The notes under the pieces: model-generated
Seen by the model: only the letters and a program-made list of their open reading frames with translations
Databases searched by the model: none
What the model was told of the DNA's origin: nothing
Assembly: GCA_964458325.1 (NCBI GenBank)
Contig: CAYWIM010000001.1
Coordinates: 1-64,000 of the forward strand
Length of the DNA stretch: 64,000 bases
Reading direction: 5' to 3'
DNA from: JAGMXM01 sp964458325
GTDB taxonomy: Bacteria > Verrucomicrobiota > Verrucomicrobiia > Limisphaerales > UBA1319
Translations under genes and position numbers: made by a program
Part shown: in pieces, positions 9,601 through 16,635 of the stretch
Position numbering within the stretch: the stretch's first letter is position 1
How the letters are laid out: the number at the start of each line of letters is the position of its first letter

Positions 9601-9931
9601 CGCTGGGGCCCTGGCGGGTTTGGGCAGCCAGGAAGAGCTCGATGGCCTCTTCGAACCGGCGGTGGAGCACGTGTTCATAGCCTTCGAAGGGGATGAGGCC
9701 CTGGCCGGGGATGCCGGGTTTGGAGGGGAGGTGGAACCGGTGGATGGCGTAGAGGAAGAACAGGGCGCGGACCTGTTCGTAGAGATTGTCGGCGGTTCGG
9801 CGGAACTGCTCGAGGCCGGCGCATTCGGACTGGAGGGCGGCGGTGGAGGCGGCCTGGCCGAGGCGATCCAGCGATTGGTTGCGGACGGCGGGATCGGTGC
9901 TGGTGATGATGCGGACGAGCTGGCAGGTCAT
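6611..9931 (-). CDS. Fused GHMP sugar kinase-like / UDPGP-type nucleotidyltransferase
   Basis: 1106 residues, starting at ATG 9931, which overlaps the preceding gene's TGA by 4 bp. Residues 1-170 are helical and unassigned. Residues ~175-570 look like the fucokinase/heptokinase branch of GHMP kinases: PVRMDLSHSGWSD (181-193), RVLNISIDL (206-214), the ATP loop IPKGSRLAVSTT (313-324), GGSGGGWQD (366-374) and GGMSGGGMGF (529-538). Residues ~735-1106 look like a UDPGP-family pyrophosphorylase: LAAGAGSRW (739-747), KALHPF (755-760), SFLEV (769-773) and LLLHNIDTVGASLD (918-931). A plausible role is sugar phosphorylation and nucleotide activation in one chain, like FKP but with the two halves in reverse order. 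The ATP loop differs from the canonical PKGSGLGTSS, so kinase activity is uncertain. The substrate is unknown. Confidence 0.75.
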   Translation of the reverse strand: MTCQLVRIITSTDPAVRNQSLDRLGQAASTAALQSECAGLEQFRRTADNLYEQVRALFFLYAIHRFHLPSKPGIPGQGLIPFEGYEHVLHRRFEEAIELFLAAQTRQGPSGALSSALAMAYHSLGFQTLANQVRRSVRSVRGNQWMFRTGHPQDHPLRIHPQLRNPSPQSGLFPILRERTPVRMDLSHSGWSDIFFLGMDYPEGARVLNISIDLGIHGRDPHPQPPVEACLRVISEPLLRLTSVDLGASIDVADLAELFDFARDYLGLLKAAVIASGLVPPGLEGSGQSLAELLARLAGEGRGLEIVSRVRNIPKGSRLAVSTTLLAALIAVCMRATGQTHALTGPLLESERRLVAARAILGEWLGGSGGGWQDSGGVWPAFKLIQGELAREGDPEFGISRGRLLPSHRILDDQSAPPLARQRLQDSLILVHGGLAQNVGPILEMVTEKYLLRAAAEWQARQEAIALLDHMLEALRQSDLHSIGAATTRNFFGPIQSIIPWASNLYTETLIQRVQSEFQDRFWGFWMLGGMSGGGMGFLFHPDSRAAAQQRLAEIMAQTKSQLDTALPFAIDPVVYDFAVNDHGTLADLMEHDHALLPAGYYELTVPALLRTDPHRLPRLRRIELDRLGALCRTRPELGGMVQALFDRLLPQSRTQDPSSESLPQRLERHGFDPVLHEQIRADLRTARIGLAQNRLPSSTTIADASPDDLMDGARAPAPDVVAIGRQALEEGRAAVVTLAAGAGSRWTQGAGVVKALHPFAKLGGRHRSFLEVHLAKSRRTGRLQGNPPPHFITTSYLSHDPIQQYLERNASFGYPGPLRLSPGRAVGLRLIPTVRDLRFAWEEMPQQMLDAQAQKVRDSLRAALVNWARQTGEGNDYTDNLPHQCLHPVGHFYEVPNLLRNGTLRDMLALQPQLQYLLLHNIDTVGASLDPALLGLHIQSHACLTFEVIHRRLEDRGGGLARVNGRPRLVEGLALPREEDEFRLSCYNTMTTWIDLDRLLAAFGLTRDDLDHTDKITAAIRQIGQRIPTYITLKEVKKRWGHGQEDVFPVAQFEKLWSDMTALPEVDCRFLLVPRERGQQLKDPAQLDGWLRDGSAASVESLCDW

Positions 9932-10818
9932 GGTCGGGAATCGGGGGCGTGAGGGGCCGGGACAGGGAGGGAGGCATGGCGGAGAGCGAGGATCTCGAGC
10001 AGCTGAGCGAGGATCTCGGAGCGGTCGCGGCCTTCGAGGCCGAGCGCCAGCTGAGCGACGAGGAGGCCGTAGGGGAGGCCGATATCGTAGCGTCTGCCGC
10101 GGATTTCGTGGGCCAGGTATTGCTCCTGGCGGCTGAGCTCGGCGAGGGCGGGGGCGAGCTGGATGGGGGATGCGGGGGGCGGGTGGGATTGGATGAGGCG
10201 TTCGAGCAGCTCCATGACGGCGGCGGTCAGGACATGCATGCCGAAGAAGCAGAGGTAATGGCCGTGGCGCAGGCCGGGCACGATGAGGCTCTGCTCGGCC
10301 TGGGTGGGGGTGGGTTTTTCGAGGACGGTCTCGATGGCGTAGAGGCCGGCGGAGCCGGGGAGGAGGCGGCCGCCGACGGCGCCATAATAGGGGAGCTTGC
10401 TTTCGTGGGTGGCCTGGACGGCGGAGACGGCGCACTGGTGCTGGCGGGCGACATCGATCAGCTGCTGGGCGCAGTTGCGCCGCTCGTGGCTGACGTAGAG
10501 GTGGTCGCCGACGAGGAGCAGAAAGGGGTCATGTCCGACGAATTGGCGGGCGCAGTGGACGGCGTGGCCGAAGCCGAGGGGCGGGTCCTGGGCGATGAAG
10601 TGGAGGCGGCCGGCGTGCGCTCCAGCGGCGGCGGCGAAGGAATGTTCCTGGTGGGGAGGCAGGATGAGCGCGATCTGATCGATGCCGGCCGCCAGGACCT
10701 CTTCGATGATGATCTGGAGGGCGGTCTTGGATTCGCCGTCCCTGTCGACCAAGGTCTGGAGGGGGAGGGTCTGCTGGTTGCGGCCGGCGGCGGTCACGAT
10801 GGCTTTCTTGATTTCCAC
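9928..10818 (-). CDS. GalU-like sugar nucleotidyltransferase
   Basis: 296-residue nucleotidyltransferase of the PF00483 type. The GTG start at 10818 follows AGGA with a 5-base gap and gives the N-terminus VEIKKAIVTAAG, where the family loop normally reads KAVIPAAGxGTRxxP. Here it is AAGRNQQTLPLQTLVDRDG, so the usual GTR is replaced. ALQIIIEEVLAAGIDQIALI, LGFGHAVHCARQF, LLLVGDHLYV and VLEKPTP match UTP-glucose-1-phosphate uridylyltransferases. Overlap with the next gene (a kinase/UDPGP fusion) points to one pathway of nucleotide-sugar supply. The altered GTR loop makes the catalytic status uncertain. Confidence 0.78.
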   Translation of the reverse strand: MEIKKAIVTAAGRNQQTLPLQTLVDRDGESKTALQIIIEEVLAAGIDQIALILPPHQEHSFAAAAGAHAGRLHFIAQDPPLGFGHAVHCARQFVGHDPFLLLVGDHLYVSHERRNCAQQLIDVARQHQCAVSAVQATHESKLPYYGAVGGRLLPGSAGLYAIETVLEKPTPTQAEQSLIVPGLRHGHYLCFFGMHVLTAAVMELLERLIQSHPPPASPIQLAPALAELSRQEQYLAHEIRGRRYDIGLPYGLLVAQLALGLEGRDRSEILAQLLEILALRHASLPVPAPHAPDSRP

Positions 10819-10872
10819 GGTGTTCCTGGGTTGATCCGGTTGAATCGGCCAAAGAATGGGGATGAAATCTGG

Positions 10873-10900
10873 TTGACACAAGGGCAAAACGCAATAGCCT
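10873..10900 (+). promoter_or_regulatory. Candidate sigma70-type promoter
   Basis: TTGACA (10873-10878), a 16-bp spacer and TAGCCT (10895-10900) lie 66 bp ahead of the gene at 10966. A minus-strand TTGACA at 10910-10905 lies beside it in the divergent intergenic region. Confidence 0.4.
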
Positions 10901-10965
10901 GAGCTGTCAATCGCCATGAACATGAAAGCAACCCGACACAAGTCGAGGAAATCCTAATCTGCGCT

Positions 10966-11385
10966 ATGATCAATGAATCCTGCTTCCTGGAGATTGCCCG
11001 CAGCAGCCTGACACTGGCCGATGCGCGCAAGCTGTCTAAAATCGTCTTCGACGAGTACCGCAAGCATCATTTCCTTGACCAGGAAGCACATTTCTCGGTC
11101 CAGATCAGCTGTTCGGACCAGACGGAATATCAGGGCGACAGTCTCAGCATGTTGGGGGATGACTCGCCGGTGGGAGACCGGCTGGTGGAAGGGCTGACGA
11201 TCAAGGCGGACGGGATTGCGCCGGGGCCATGGAAGGTGGACCTGGAGATGGTGCCGGGGGATTCGCCGCACCGCAACTACGTGCGGATATCGGGGGCTGA
11301 CAGCGGGTGGGTGCAGAACGTGCTCATCCGGTTTGAAGAGGCGATTGCCTCGCTCAAGCCGGAGGCGCAGTGCACCCTGACATAA
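10966..11385 (+). CDS. Hypothetical protein
   Basis: 139 residues, soluble, with no signal peptide or membrane segment and no family I can name. The N-terminal half is helical and charged (LTLADARKLSKIVFDEYRKH). The middle has alternating hydrophobic residues (FSVQISCSD), suggesting beta strands, and the C-terminus VQNVLIRFEEAIASLKPE is an amphipathic helix. This alternation is compatible with a small alpha/beta ligand- or RNA-binding fold, but that is a guess. It is transcribed divergently from the nucleotidyltransferase genes and precedes a lipoprotein gene by 38 bp, so the two may be co-transcribed. Confidence 0.65.
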   Translation: MINESCFLEIARSSLTLADARKLSKIVFDEYRKHHFLDQEAHFSVQISCSDQTEYQGDSLSMLGDDSPVGDRLVEGLTIKADGIAPGPWKVDLEMVPGDSPHRNYVRISGADSGWVQNVLIRFEEAIASLKPEAQCTLT

Positions 11386-11423
11386 GGCGGGTGGGGGCGC
11401 CGCCATCGAGGGAAGGCTGACGG

Positions 11424-11819
11424 ATGCGCAGGATGTGGGTGACCGTGGTGGCGGCGGGCGCTGTCGCGTGGGCGGGCTGCGGCCCGGTGCCCAAGCCGGC
11501 GCCAGGCGGTGAAGGCACGAACTCGGTTCCGGAGGAGTCGGCGCAGGCGGGGAGCAATCCGTTGACGACGCCGGTGGATTACGTCGGGGTTGCCGGGCGG
11601 GCGCCGCGCACCGCGAGCAAGGTTGTGGATCTGGCTTCCTTGCGGCAGGCGATCCAGGCCTTTCAGGCGGGGGAGGACCGGTGGCCCAAGGACCTGGGCG
11701 AATTGGTGAAGGAGGGTTATCTTCCGCGGATGCCGTCTCCGCCGGCTGGAATGCGATTCATCTACAATCCGCAAAACGGGCAGGTGGGGGTGGGGCCGGT
11801 ATCGGCTCCGTCGCCCTGA
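11424..11819 (+). CDS. Putative lipoprotein
   Basis: 131 residues with a lipoprotein leader: MRRMWVTVVAAGAVAWAGC, in which AWAGC is the lipobox, followed by a Pro/Gly/Ser-rich linker. The C-terminal half (LRQAIQAFQAGEDRWPKDLGELVKEGYLP, then MPSPPAGMRFIYNP) resembles the C-terminal segment of type II pseudopilins, where a helix is followed by a PxDLxxLV and YLP motif. It lacks a prepilin cleavage site and has a lipobox instead. It is probably anchored in the outer or inner membrane facing the periplasm. Function unknown. Confidence 0.7.
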   Translation: MRRMWVTVVAAGAVAWAGCGPVPKPAPGGEGTNSVPEESAQAGSNPLTTPVDYVGVAGRAPRTASKVVDLASLRQAIQAFQAGEDRWPKDLGELVKEGYLPRMPSPPAGMRFIYNPQNGQVGVGPVSAPSP

Positions 11820-11884
11820 GGGGCCCCATGCGGGAAAGTCGACTGCTGCCCGGCCGGGGGGCCGCAGGGGCAGGCATAAACCGC

Positions 11885-11912
11885 TTGACAGTCGGGGGCG
11901 CATCTTTACCTT
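11885..11912 (+). promoter_or_regulatory. Candidate promoter of the DUF481 gene
   Basis: TTGACA (11885-11890), a 16-bp spacer and TACCTT (11907-11912) lie about 90 bp ahead of the ATG at 12004. Confidence 0.45.
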
Positions 11913-12003
11913 CGGGCGCGAATGGCTGGGGCAGAGGGGCCGAGCGGCTATCCTTTTCCTTCGGGTCATCGTCAAACAACCGGATCAATTAGCGAAACGT
12001 ATT

Positions 12004-12768
12004 ATGAGCAAGTCTTATCAACGATCGCCGATGGCGCCCCGGGTGGCGGCATGGACGGCGGTGTTAGCGGGGGCGGCCTTTGGGGCCGCGCAGGCCCAGG
12101 ATGCGGCGACGGCGGAGGCCAAGCCCAAATGGGAGAAGTCAGCCACGCTGGGATTCACGCTGACGCAAGGCAACAGCGACACGATGCTGGCGACGGCGAC
12201 GCTGCTGGGTGCGACGAAGTGGGGCCAGAACGAGCTTTCGCTGGGGGCGGACGGCGCCTACGGGGAGGTGGATGACGCTCGGAACACGGCCAGCGCGCAC
12301 GGTTTTGCGCAGTACAACCGGCTGTTCACCGAGCGGCTGTACGGCTATGCGCGGGCGGACGCGCTGCACGATTCGATCGCGGACGTGGAATACCGGGTGA
12401 TGTTGAGTCCGGGCCTGGGGTATTACTTCATCAAGAACGACCGGTGCAAGCTGGCAGGCGAGGTGGGCCCCGGGTTCATCGCGGAGAAGCTGGGCCACGA
12501 TGAGGATCAGTATTTCACCCTGAGGGTGGCCGAGCGGTTCGAGTACAAGCTGAGCAAGACGGCGCGGATCTGGCAATCGCTGGAGTGGATCCCCGAGGTG
12601 GGCGATTTCGAGAACTACCTTCTGACGGCGGAGGTGGGCGTCGAGGCGGACATCACTCCGAAGCTGGCGTTGTCCGTGGTCCTGCGGGACAATTACGACA
12701 GCGAGCCGGCCCCTGGAATGAAGGAAAATGACCTCCGGCTCATCAGCGGATTGAAGTATAAGTTCTGA
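12004..12768 (+). CDS. DUF481 outer-membrane beta-barrel protein
   Basis: 254 residues with an N-terminal signal peptide (hydrophobic AAWTAVLAGAAFGAAQAQ, cut near AQA). The rest is made of alternating strands with frequent aromatic residues: SATLGFTLTQGNSDT, LSLGADGAYGEVDD, HGFAQYNRLFTERLYGYARAD, LRLISGLKYKF. The pattern GNSDT followed by repeated strands and a C-terminal aromatic matches DUF481 (YdiY-like salt-stress) proteins. The C-terminal Phe is typical of outer-membrane proteins handled by the BAM complex. Role in the cell unknown. It stands alone under its own likely promoter. Confidence 0.82.
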   Translation: MSKSYQRSPMAPRVAAWTAVLAGAAFGAAQAQDAATAEAKPKWEKSATLGFTLTQGNSDTMLATATLLGATKWGQNELSLGADGAYGEVDDARNTASAHGFAQYNRLFTERLYGYARADALHDSIADVEYRVMLSPGLGYYFIKNDRCKLAGEVGPGFIAEKLGHDEDQYFTLRVAERFEYKLSKTARIWQSLEWIPEVGDFENYLLTAEVGVEADITPKLALSVVLRDNYDSEPAPGMKENDLRLISGLKYKF

Positions 12769-12886
12769 GGCCGGGCGGAGGCGCGGCAGGGCGCCGCGGC
12801 CGCGCGGGGGGGGACGGATCGATATAAGCGGGGGGCCATGCCGCGGGGTGCGGTGTGGCCCTCGATCTTTCAGGGGGGATTAGCGG

Positions 12887-14425
12887 ATGGAACAGATTGT
12901 GATTTTGGATTTCGGGTCGCAGTACACCCAGGTGATTGCGCGACGGATACGAGAGTGCAATGTGTTTTGCCTGATCCATCCCTGGGATGTGCGGGCGGCT
13001 GAGCTGGCGGCCTTGCGGCCGCGCGGTTTGATCCTGTCGGGCGGTCCGGCGAGCGTCTACGCGCCGGAGGCGCCGCGGCCGGATCCGGGTATCTTCGGGC
13101 TGGGCGTGCCGATCCTGGGGATCTGCTACGGGCTTCAGCTCATCGCGCAGGAGATGCGGGGCAAGGTGGAGCCGGGGGACAAGCGCGAGTATGGCAAGGG
13201 GATGCTGCGGATCGCCGGCCGGGGATGCCCGCTGTTTCGGGGGTTGCCGAGGACCCTGCAAGTATGGAATTCGCATGGGGACCGGCTGACGCGGCTGCCG
13301 CGCGGGTTCGAGTCGGTGGCGGTGACGGAGAACTCGGATTACGCGGCGATCGAGCACAGGTCCAGGCGGATCTACGGCCTGCAGTTCCATCCGGAGGTGG
13401 CGCACACGCCGCGCGGTGCGGAGATCCTGGCCAACTTCGTCCACGGGATATGCGGATGCGGCCGGGAGTGGACGATGCGGCGGTATGCGGACCAGGCGGT
13501 GGAGGAGATCCGCTCGCAAGTGGGATCGGAGCGGGTGATTCTGGGGCTGAGCGGCGGGGTGGATTCGAGCGTAGCGGCGGCGCTGCTGCATCGGGCGATT
13601 GGGGAGCAGCTGACCTGCATTTTCGTGAACAACGGGCTGCTTCGGGCGCGGGAGGAGGAGCTGGTTCAGGAGGTGTTTGGCCGCCATTTCCAGATCCGGC
13701 TGGCGTATGTGGATGCCTCGAGGCGGTTTCTTCGGGGGCTGAAGGGAGTGACCGATCCGGAGCGGAAGCGGAAGATCATCGGGAGGACATTCATCGAGGT
13801 GTTCCAGGAATCGGCCTCGAGGATTGGGCGGGCGCGGTATCTGGCGCAAGGCACGCTTTATCCGGACGTGATCGAGTCGGCGCCGATCGGGGGGAATCCG
13901 GCGGCGATGATCAAGAGCCACCACAATGTGGGCGGGTTGCCGCGGAGGATGCGGCTGCGGCTGGTGGAGCCGCTGAAGTGTCTTTTCAAGGACGAGGTGA
14001 GGCGGCTGGGGATGGAGCTGGGCCTGCCGCGGGAGATCGTGTATCGGCAGCCGTTTCCGGGGCCCGGGCTGGCAGTCCGGATTTTGGGAGAGGTGACGCC
14101 GGTGCGCCTGGCGATGTTGCGGGAGGCGGATCGGGTGGTCGTGGAGGAGATGAAGTCCAGCGGCTGGTATTACCGGATCTGGCAGAGCTTCGCCGTGCTG
14201 CTGCCGGTGCGAAGCGTGGGGGTGATGGGGGATGAGCGGACCTATCAGTTCACGATCGTGCTGAGGGTAGTGGATTCCCGGGACGGGATGACGGCGGACT
14301 GGGTCCGGCTTCCCTACGCGTTGCTCGAGCGGCTATCCAACCGGATCATCAACGAGGTCAAGGGGGTGAACCGGGTTTGCATGGATATATCGAGCAAACC
14401 GCCGGCCACGATCGAATGGGAATGA
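12887..14425 (+). CDS. guaA: GMP synthase (glutamine-hydrolysing)
   Basis: Converts XMP to GMP using ATP and glutamine in purine biosynthesis, in the cytoplasm. The 512-residue protein has the usual two parts. The N-terminal class I amidotransferase has the nucleophile Cys80 in GICYGLQ and the His168/Glu170 pair in FHPEV. The C-terminal ATP-pyrophosphatase domain carries the P-loop SGGVDSS at 222-228. The dimerisation end closes with ISSKPPATIEWE, the family's conserved C-terminus. ATG 12887 follows AGGGGGG with a suitable gap. No purine riboswitch was seen upstream. No other purine gene is adjacent. Confidence 0.97.
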   Translation: MEQIVILDFGSQYTQVIARRIRECNVFCLIHPWDVRAAELAALRPRGLILSGGPASVYAPEAPRPDPGIFGLGVPILGICYGLQLIAQEMRGKVEPGDKREYGKGMLRIAGRGCPLFRGLPRTLQVWNSHGDRLTRLPRGFESVAVTENSDYAAIEHRSRRIYGLQFHPEVAHTPRGAEILANFVHGICGCGREWTMRRYADQAVEEIRSQVGSERVILGLSGGVDSSVAAALLHRAIGEQLTCIFVNNGLLRAREEELVQEVFGRHFQIRLAYVDASRRFLRGLKGVTDPERKRKIIGRTFIEVFQESASRIGRARYLAQGTLYPDVIESAPIGGNPAAMIKSHHNVGGLPRRMRLRLVEPLKCLFKDEVRRLGMELGLPREIVYRQPFPGPGLAVRILGEVTPVRLAMLREADRVVVEEMKSSGWYYRIWQSFAVLLPVRSVGVMGDERTYQFTIVLRVVDSRDGMTADWVRLPYALLERLSNRIINEVKGVNRVCMDISSKPPATIEWE

Positions 14426-14515
14426 ATGTGTGCAGCGGGAGGAGCGTCCAAATCCAGGAGCCGGCGTGGGGTGGAGAGCGTCTGGCCGGCGGCTGGGTTT
14501 GTGAATCGATCGGGC

Positions 14516-14545
14516 TTGCCTGATCGCGATGAAGCCCGGTATAAG
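14516..14545 (+). promoter_or_regulatory. Candidate promoter of the cytochrome c gene
   Basis: TTGCCT (14516-14521), an 18-bp spacer and TATAAG (14540-14545) lie 70 bp ahead of the ATG at 14615. Confidence 0.45.
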
Positions 14546-14614
14546 AGTGGACAAGAGTGAGAGCGTCAACGGGCGGGATCAACGACAGCCTGCCCCAGTG
14601 AGCAGAGAATAGGA

Positions 14615-14956
14615 ATGGTGAACATCATGAAACACCCGCTGAAGATATCTGCATTGGTGCTGGCCCTGGCCGGCGTGGTGGCGGCTGGCGCCGACGCGAA
14701 AGCCAACTGGGAGAAGTACTGCAAGGGCTGCCACGGGGTCGAGGGGAAGGGCGACACCAAGCTCGGTCAGAAGTTCGAGTGCCGGGATTACAGCGACGCC
14801 AAGGTGCAGGCTGCGCTGACCGACGAGAAGATGTTCAAGTCGATCAAGGACGGTCTGACGAAGGGCGGCGAGGTCCAGATGAAGCCGTACAGCGACAAGC
14901 TGACGGATCAGGAGATCAAGGATCTGGTGGCGTTCATTCGGAAGCTGAAGAAATAG
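14615..14956 (+). CDS. Small monoheme cytochrome c
   Basis: 113 residues: a signal peptide (KHPLKISALVLALAGVVAAGADA) and one class I cytochrome c domain with the heme site CKGCH. Met residues follow near the end (VQMKPYSDKLTDQEIKDLVAFIRKL), where the axial methionine is expected. The protein is periplasmic and carries single electrons. The start may be 14615 or the in-frame ATG at 14627, which gives a cleaner leader. A strong terminator follows, so it is probably a single-gene transcript. The multiheme NapC-like gene 170 bp downstream is a likely redox partner. Confidence 0.9.
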   Translation: MVNIMKHPLKISALVLALAGVVAAGADAKANWEKYCKGCHGVEGKGDTKLGQKFECRDYSDAKVQAALTDEKMFKSIKDGLTKGGEVQMKPYSDKLTDQEIKDLVAFIRKLKK

Positions 14957-14980
14957 GCGGGGGGCATATCGGGCGAATGC

Positions 14981-15015
14981 AGGCGGCGGCGAAGGGGGGG
15001 ATGCGCCGCCTTTTT
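14981..15015 (+). terminator. Rho-independent terminator of the cytochrome c gene
   Basis: The stem AGGCGGCG (14981-14988) pairs perfectly with CGCCGCCT (15004-15011) and is followed by a T run, 25 bp after the stop codon. Confidence 0.8.
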
Positions 15016-15125
15016 ATTTTCTCGTGCTTGGGCGGCCGAAGGAGGGATGGGGCAATTCAGGGCCGCCCAGCTGAATTTCCGTATTGTCGGGATCGATTCC
15101 TCTCGGTAGGATGGGTTCATTCTGT

Positions 15126-16607
15126 ATGAACAACGATCAGGCACGAGGGGAATCGTCGGGGACGGCTGGTTTTCACAACTGGATCAGCCTGGCAGGCGTG
15201 GTGCTGGCGGCGGGCGCGTTTTTCAGCTTCCTGTTGCTTTTTGCCATGGACATGAGGGGAGGCTCGTCCAGCCCGTATCTGGGGATCCTGACCTTTGTGG
15301 TGGCGCCGGCATTTTTGATCTGCGGTTTGGCGCTGATGGGGCTGGGCTGGCTATGGAGGTGGCGGCTGGAGCGGCGGGGGCATCCGGAAGGCAGCCGGTT
15401 GCTGGCGATCGACCTGAACCGCCCGAAGGACCGTCGGAACCTGGCGATATTCGCGGTGGGGGCGGCGGTGTTTCTGCTATGCTCGGCGGTGGGCAGCTAC
15501 CGGGCCTTTCATTTTTCGGAGTCGGTGGCTTTTTGCGGGCAGACATGCCACACGGTGATGGAGCCGGAGCACGTGACCTACACGGCATCGTCCCACGCGG
15601 AAGTGGCGTGCACGAAATGCCATGTGGGCCCCGGGCCGTCGGGATACATTCGAGCCAAGCTCAACGGGGTGCACCAGCTGGTGGCGACCCTGCGAGGCAA
15701 CTACGAGCGTCCGGTGAAGGTCCCGCCGCATCCATTGCCGTCGGAGGTGACCTGCCAGAAGTGCCATCGGTCGGACAGGCAGGTGGGTGACCTGGTTCGG
15801 AACTACACGCATTATCTGTCGGACGAGACCAACACGGTGAACACGGTTCGGATGATTTTGAACGTGGGGGGCGGGGATCCGGCGGAGGGGCCGGTGCGGG
15901 GCATTCACTGGCACATGAGCCCTGGCCATCGGATCGAATATATCGCCACCGATGCGCGCCAGCAGGCGATCCCCTGGGTGCGGCTGACCGCCGCGGACGG
16001 CAAGGTGACGGAATTCCGAACGACCAAGTACACAAACGAGCCCGCGGCGGAAATGGTACGGACGATGGACTGCAACGATTGCCACAATCGGTCGGCGCAC
16101 TCGTTTCCGGCGCCGAACGACGCGGTGGACCAGGCGATGGCGGCGGGGCGGATCGACCCGGCGCTGCCCTTTGTGCGGAGCCATGCGATTGCGGCGCTGA
16201 CGCAGACCAACGAGACGGTGGCGGAGGGGCTGGAGAAGATTGCGGCGTCGCTGCGGGCGCAGTACACGAACGAAGCGCGGGTGGCATCGGTGATCGCGCA
16301 AGTTCAGAAGATCTACACCAACAGCTTTTTCCCGCGGATGAAGGCGGATTGGCGGGCGTATCCGGATCACATCGGGCACAAGAACTGGGCGGGATGTTTC
16401 CGGTGCCATGACGGGCGGCACCAGACGGCGGACAAGACGCGGAAGCTTGGGGCGAGCGGCTGCAACGACTGCCACAAGATCATCGCGCAGGGTCAGGGGG
16501 CCGGTCTGGAGAAGGTGGAGTGGGGCGGGATGGCATTCGTGCATCCGGAGCCTTCGAGCGAGGGGGCGGATCCGGACTGCTTCACGTGCCACACGGGGGG
16601 GCCGTAG
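15126..16607 (+). CDS. NapC/NirT-type membrane-bound heptaheme cytochrome c
   Basis: 493 residues. Three hydrophobic segments come first (about 19-41, 51-76, 105-123). A periplasmic domain follows with seven CXXCH heme sites: CGQTCH (CX3CH, 137-142), CTKCH (162-166), CQKCH (210-214), CNDCH, CFRCH, a second CNDCH and CFTCH near the C-terminus. The first four resemble the tetraheme NapC/NirT family, which passes electrons from menaquinol to periplasmic reductases. Three membrane segments instead of one, plus a long C-terminal extension with extra hemes, are unusual for that family. ATG 15126 is preferred over 15084. The terminal acceptor is not encoded here. Confidence 0.85.
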   Translation: MNNDQARGESSGTAGFHNWISLAGVVLAAGAFFSFLLLFAMDMRGGSSSPYLGILTFVVAPAFLICGLALMGLGWLWRWRLERRGHPEGSRLLAIDLNRPKDRRNLAIFAVGAAVFLLCSAVGSYRAFHFSESVAFCGQTCHTVMEPEHVTYTASSHAEVACTKCHVGPGPSGYIRAKLNGVHQLVATLRGNYERPVKVPPHPLPSEVTCQKCHRSDRQVGDLVRNYTHYLSDETNTVNTVRMILNVGGGDPAEGPVRGIHWHMSPGHRIEYIATDARQQAIPWVRLTAADGKVTEFRTTKYTNEPAAEMVRTMDCNDCHNRSAHSFPAPNDAVDQAMAAGRIDPALPFVRSHAIAALTQTNETVAEGLEKIAASLRAQYTNEARVASVIAQVQKIYTNSFFPRMKADWRAYPDHIGHKNWAGCFRCHDGRHQTADKTRKLGASGCNDCHKIIAQGQGAGLEKVEWGGMAFVHPEPSSEGADPDCFTCHTGGP

Positions 16608-16635
16608 CGCGCAGCCAGAGCCGATTCATCTGGAA

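Noticed and set aside
6368..9952. A 1194-codon plus-strand open frame
   Set aside because: Its composition is dominated by Gly, Glu, Ala and Asp with no domain, and it lies opposite the kinase/pyrophosphorylase gene, whose motifs are clear.
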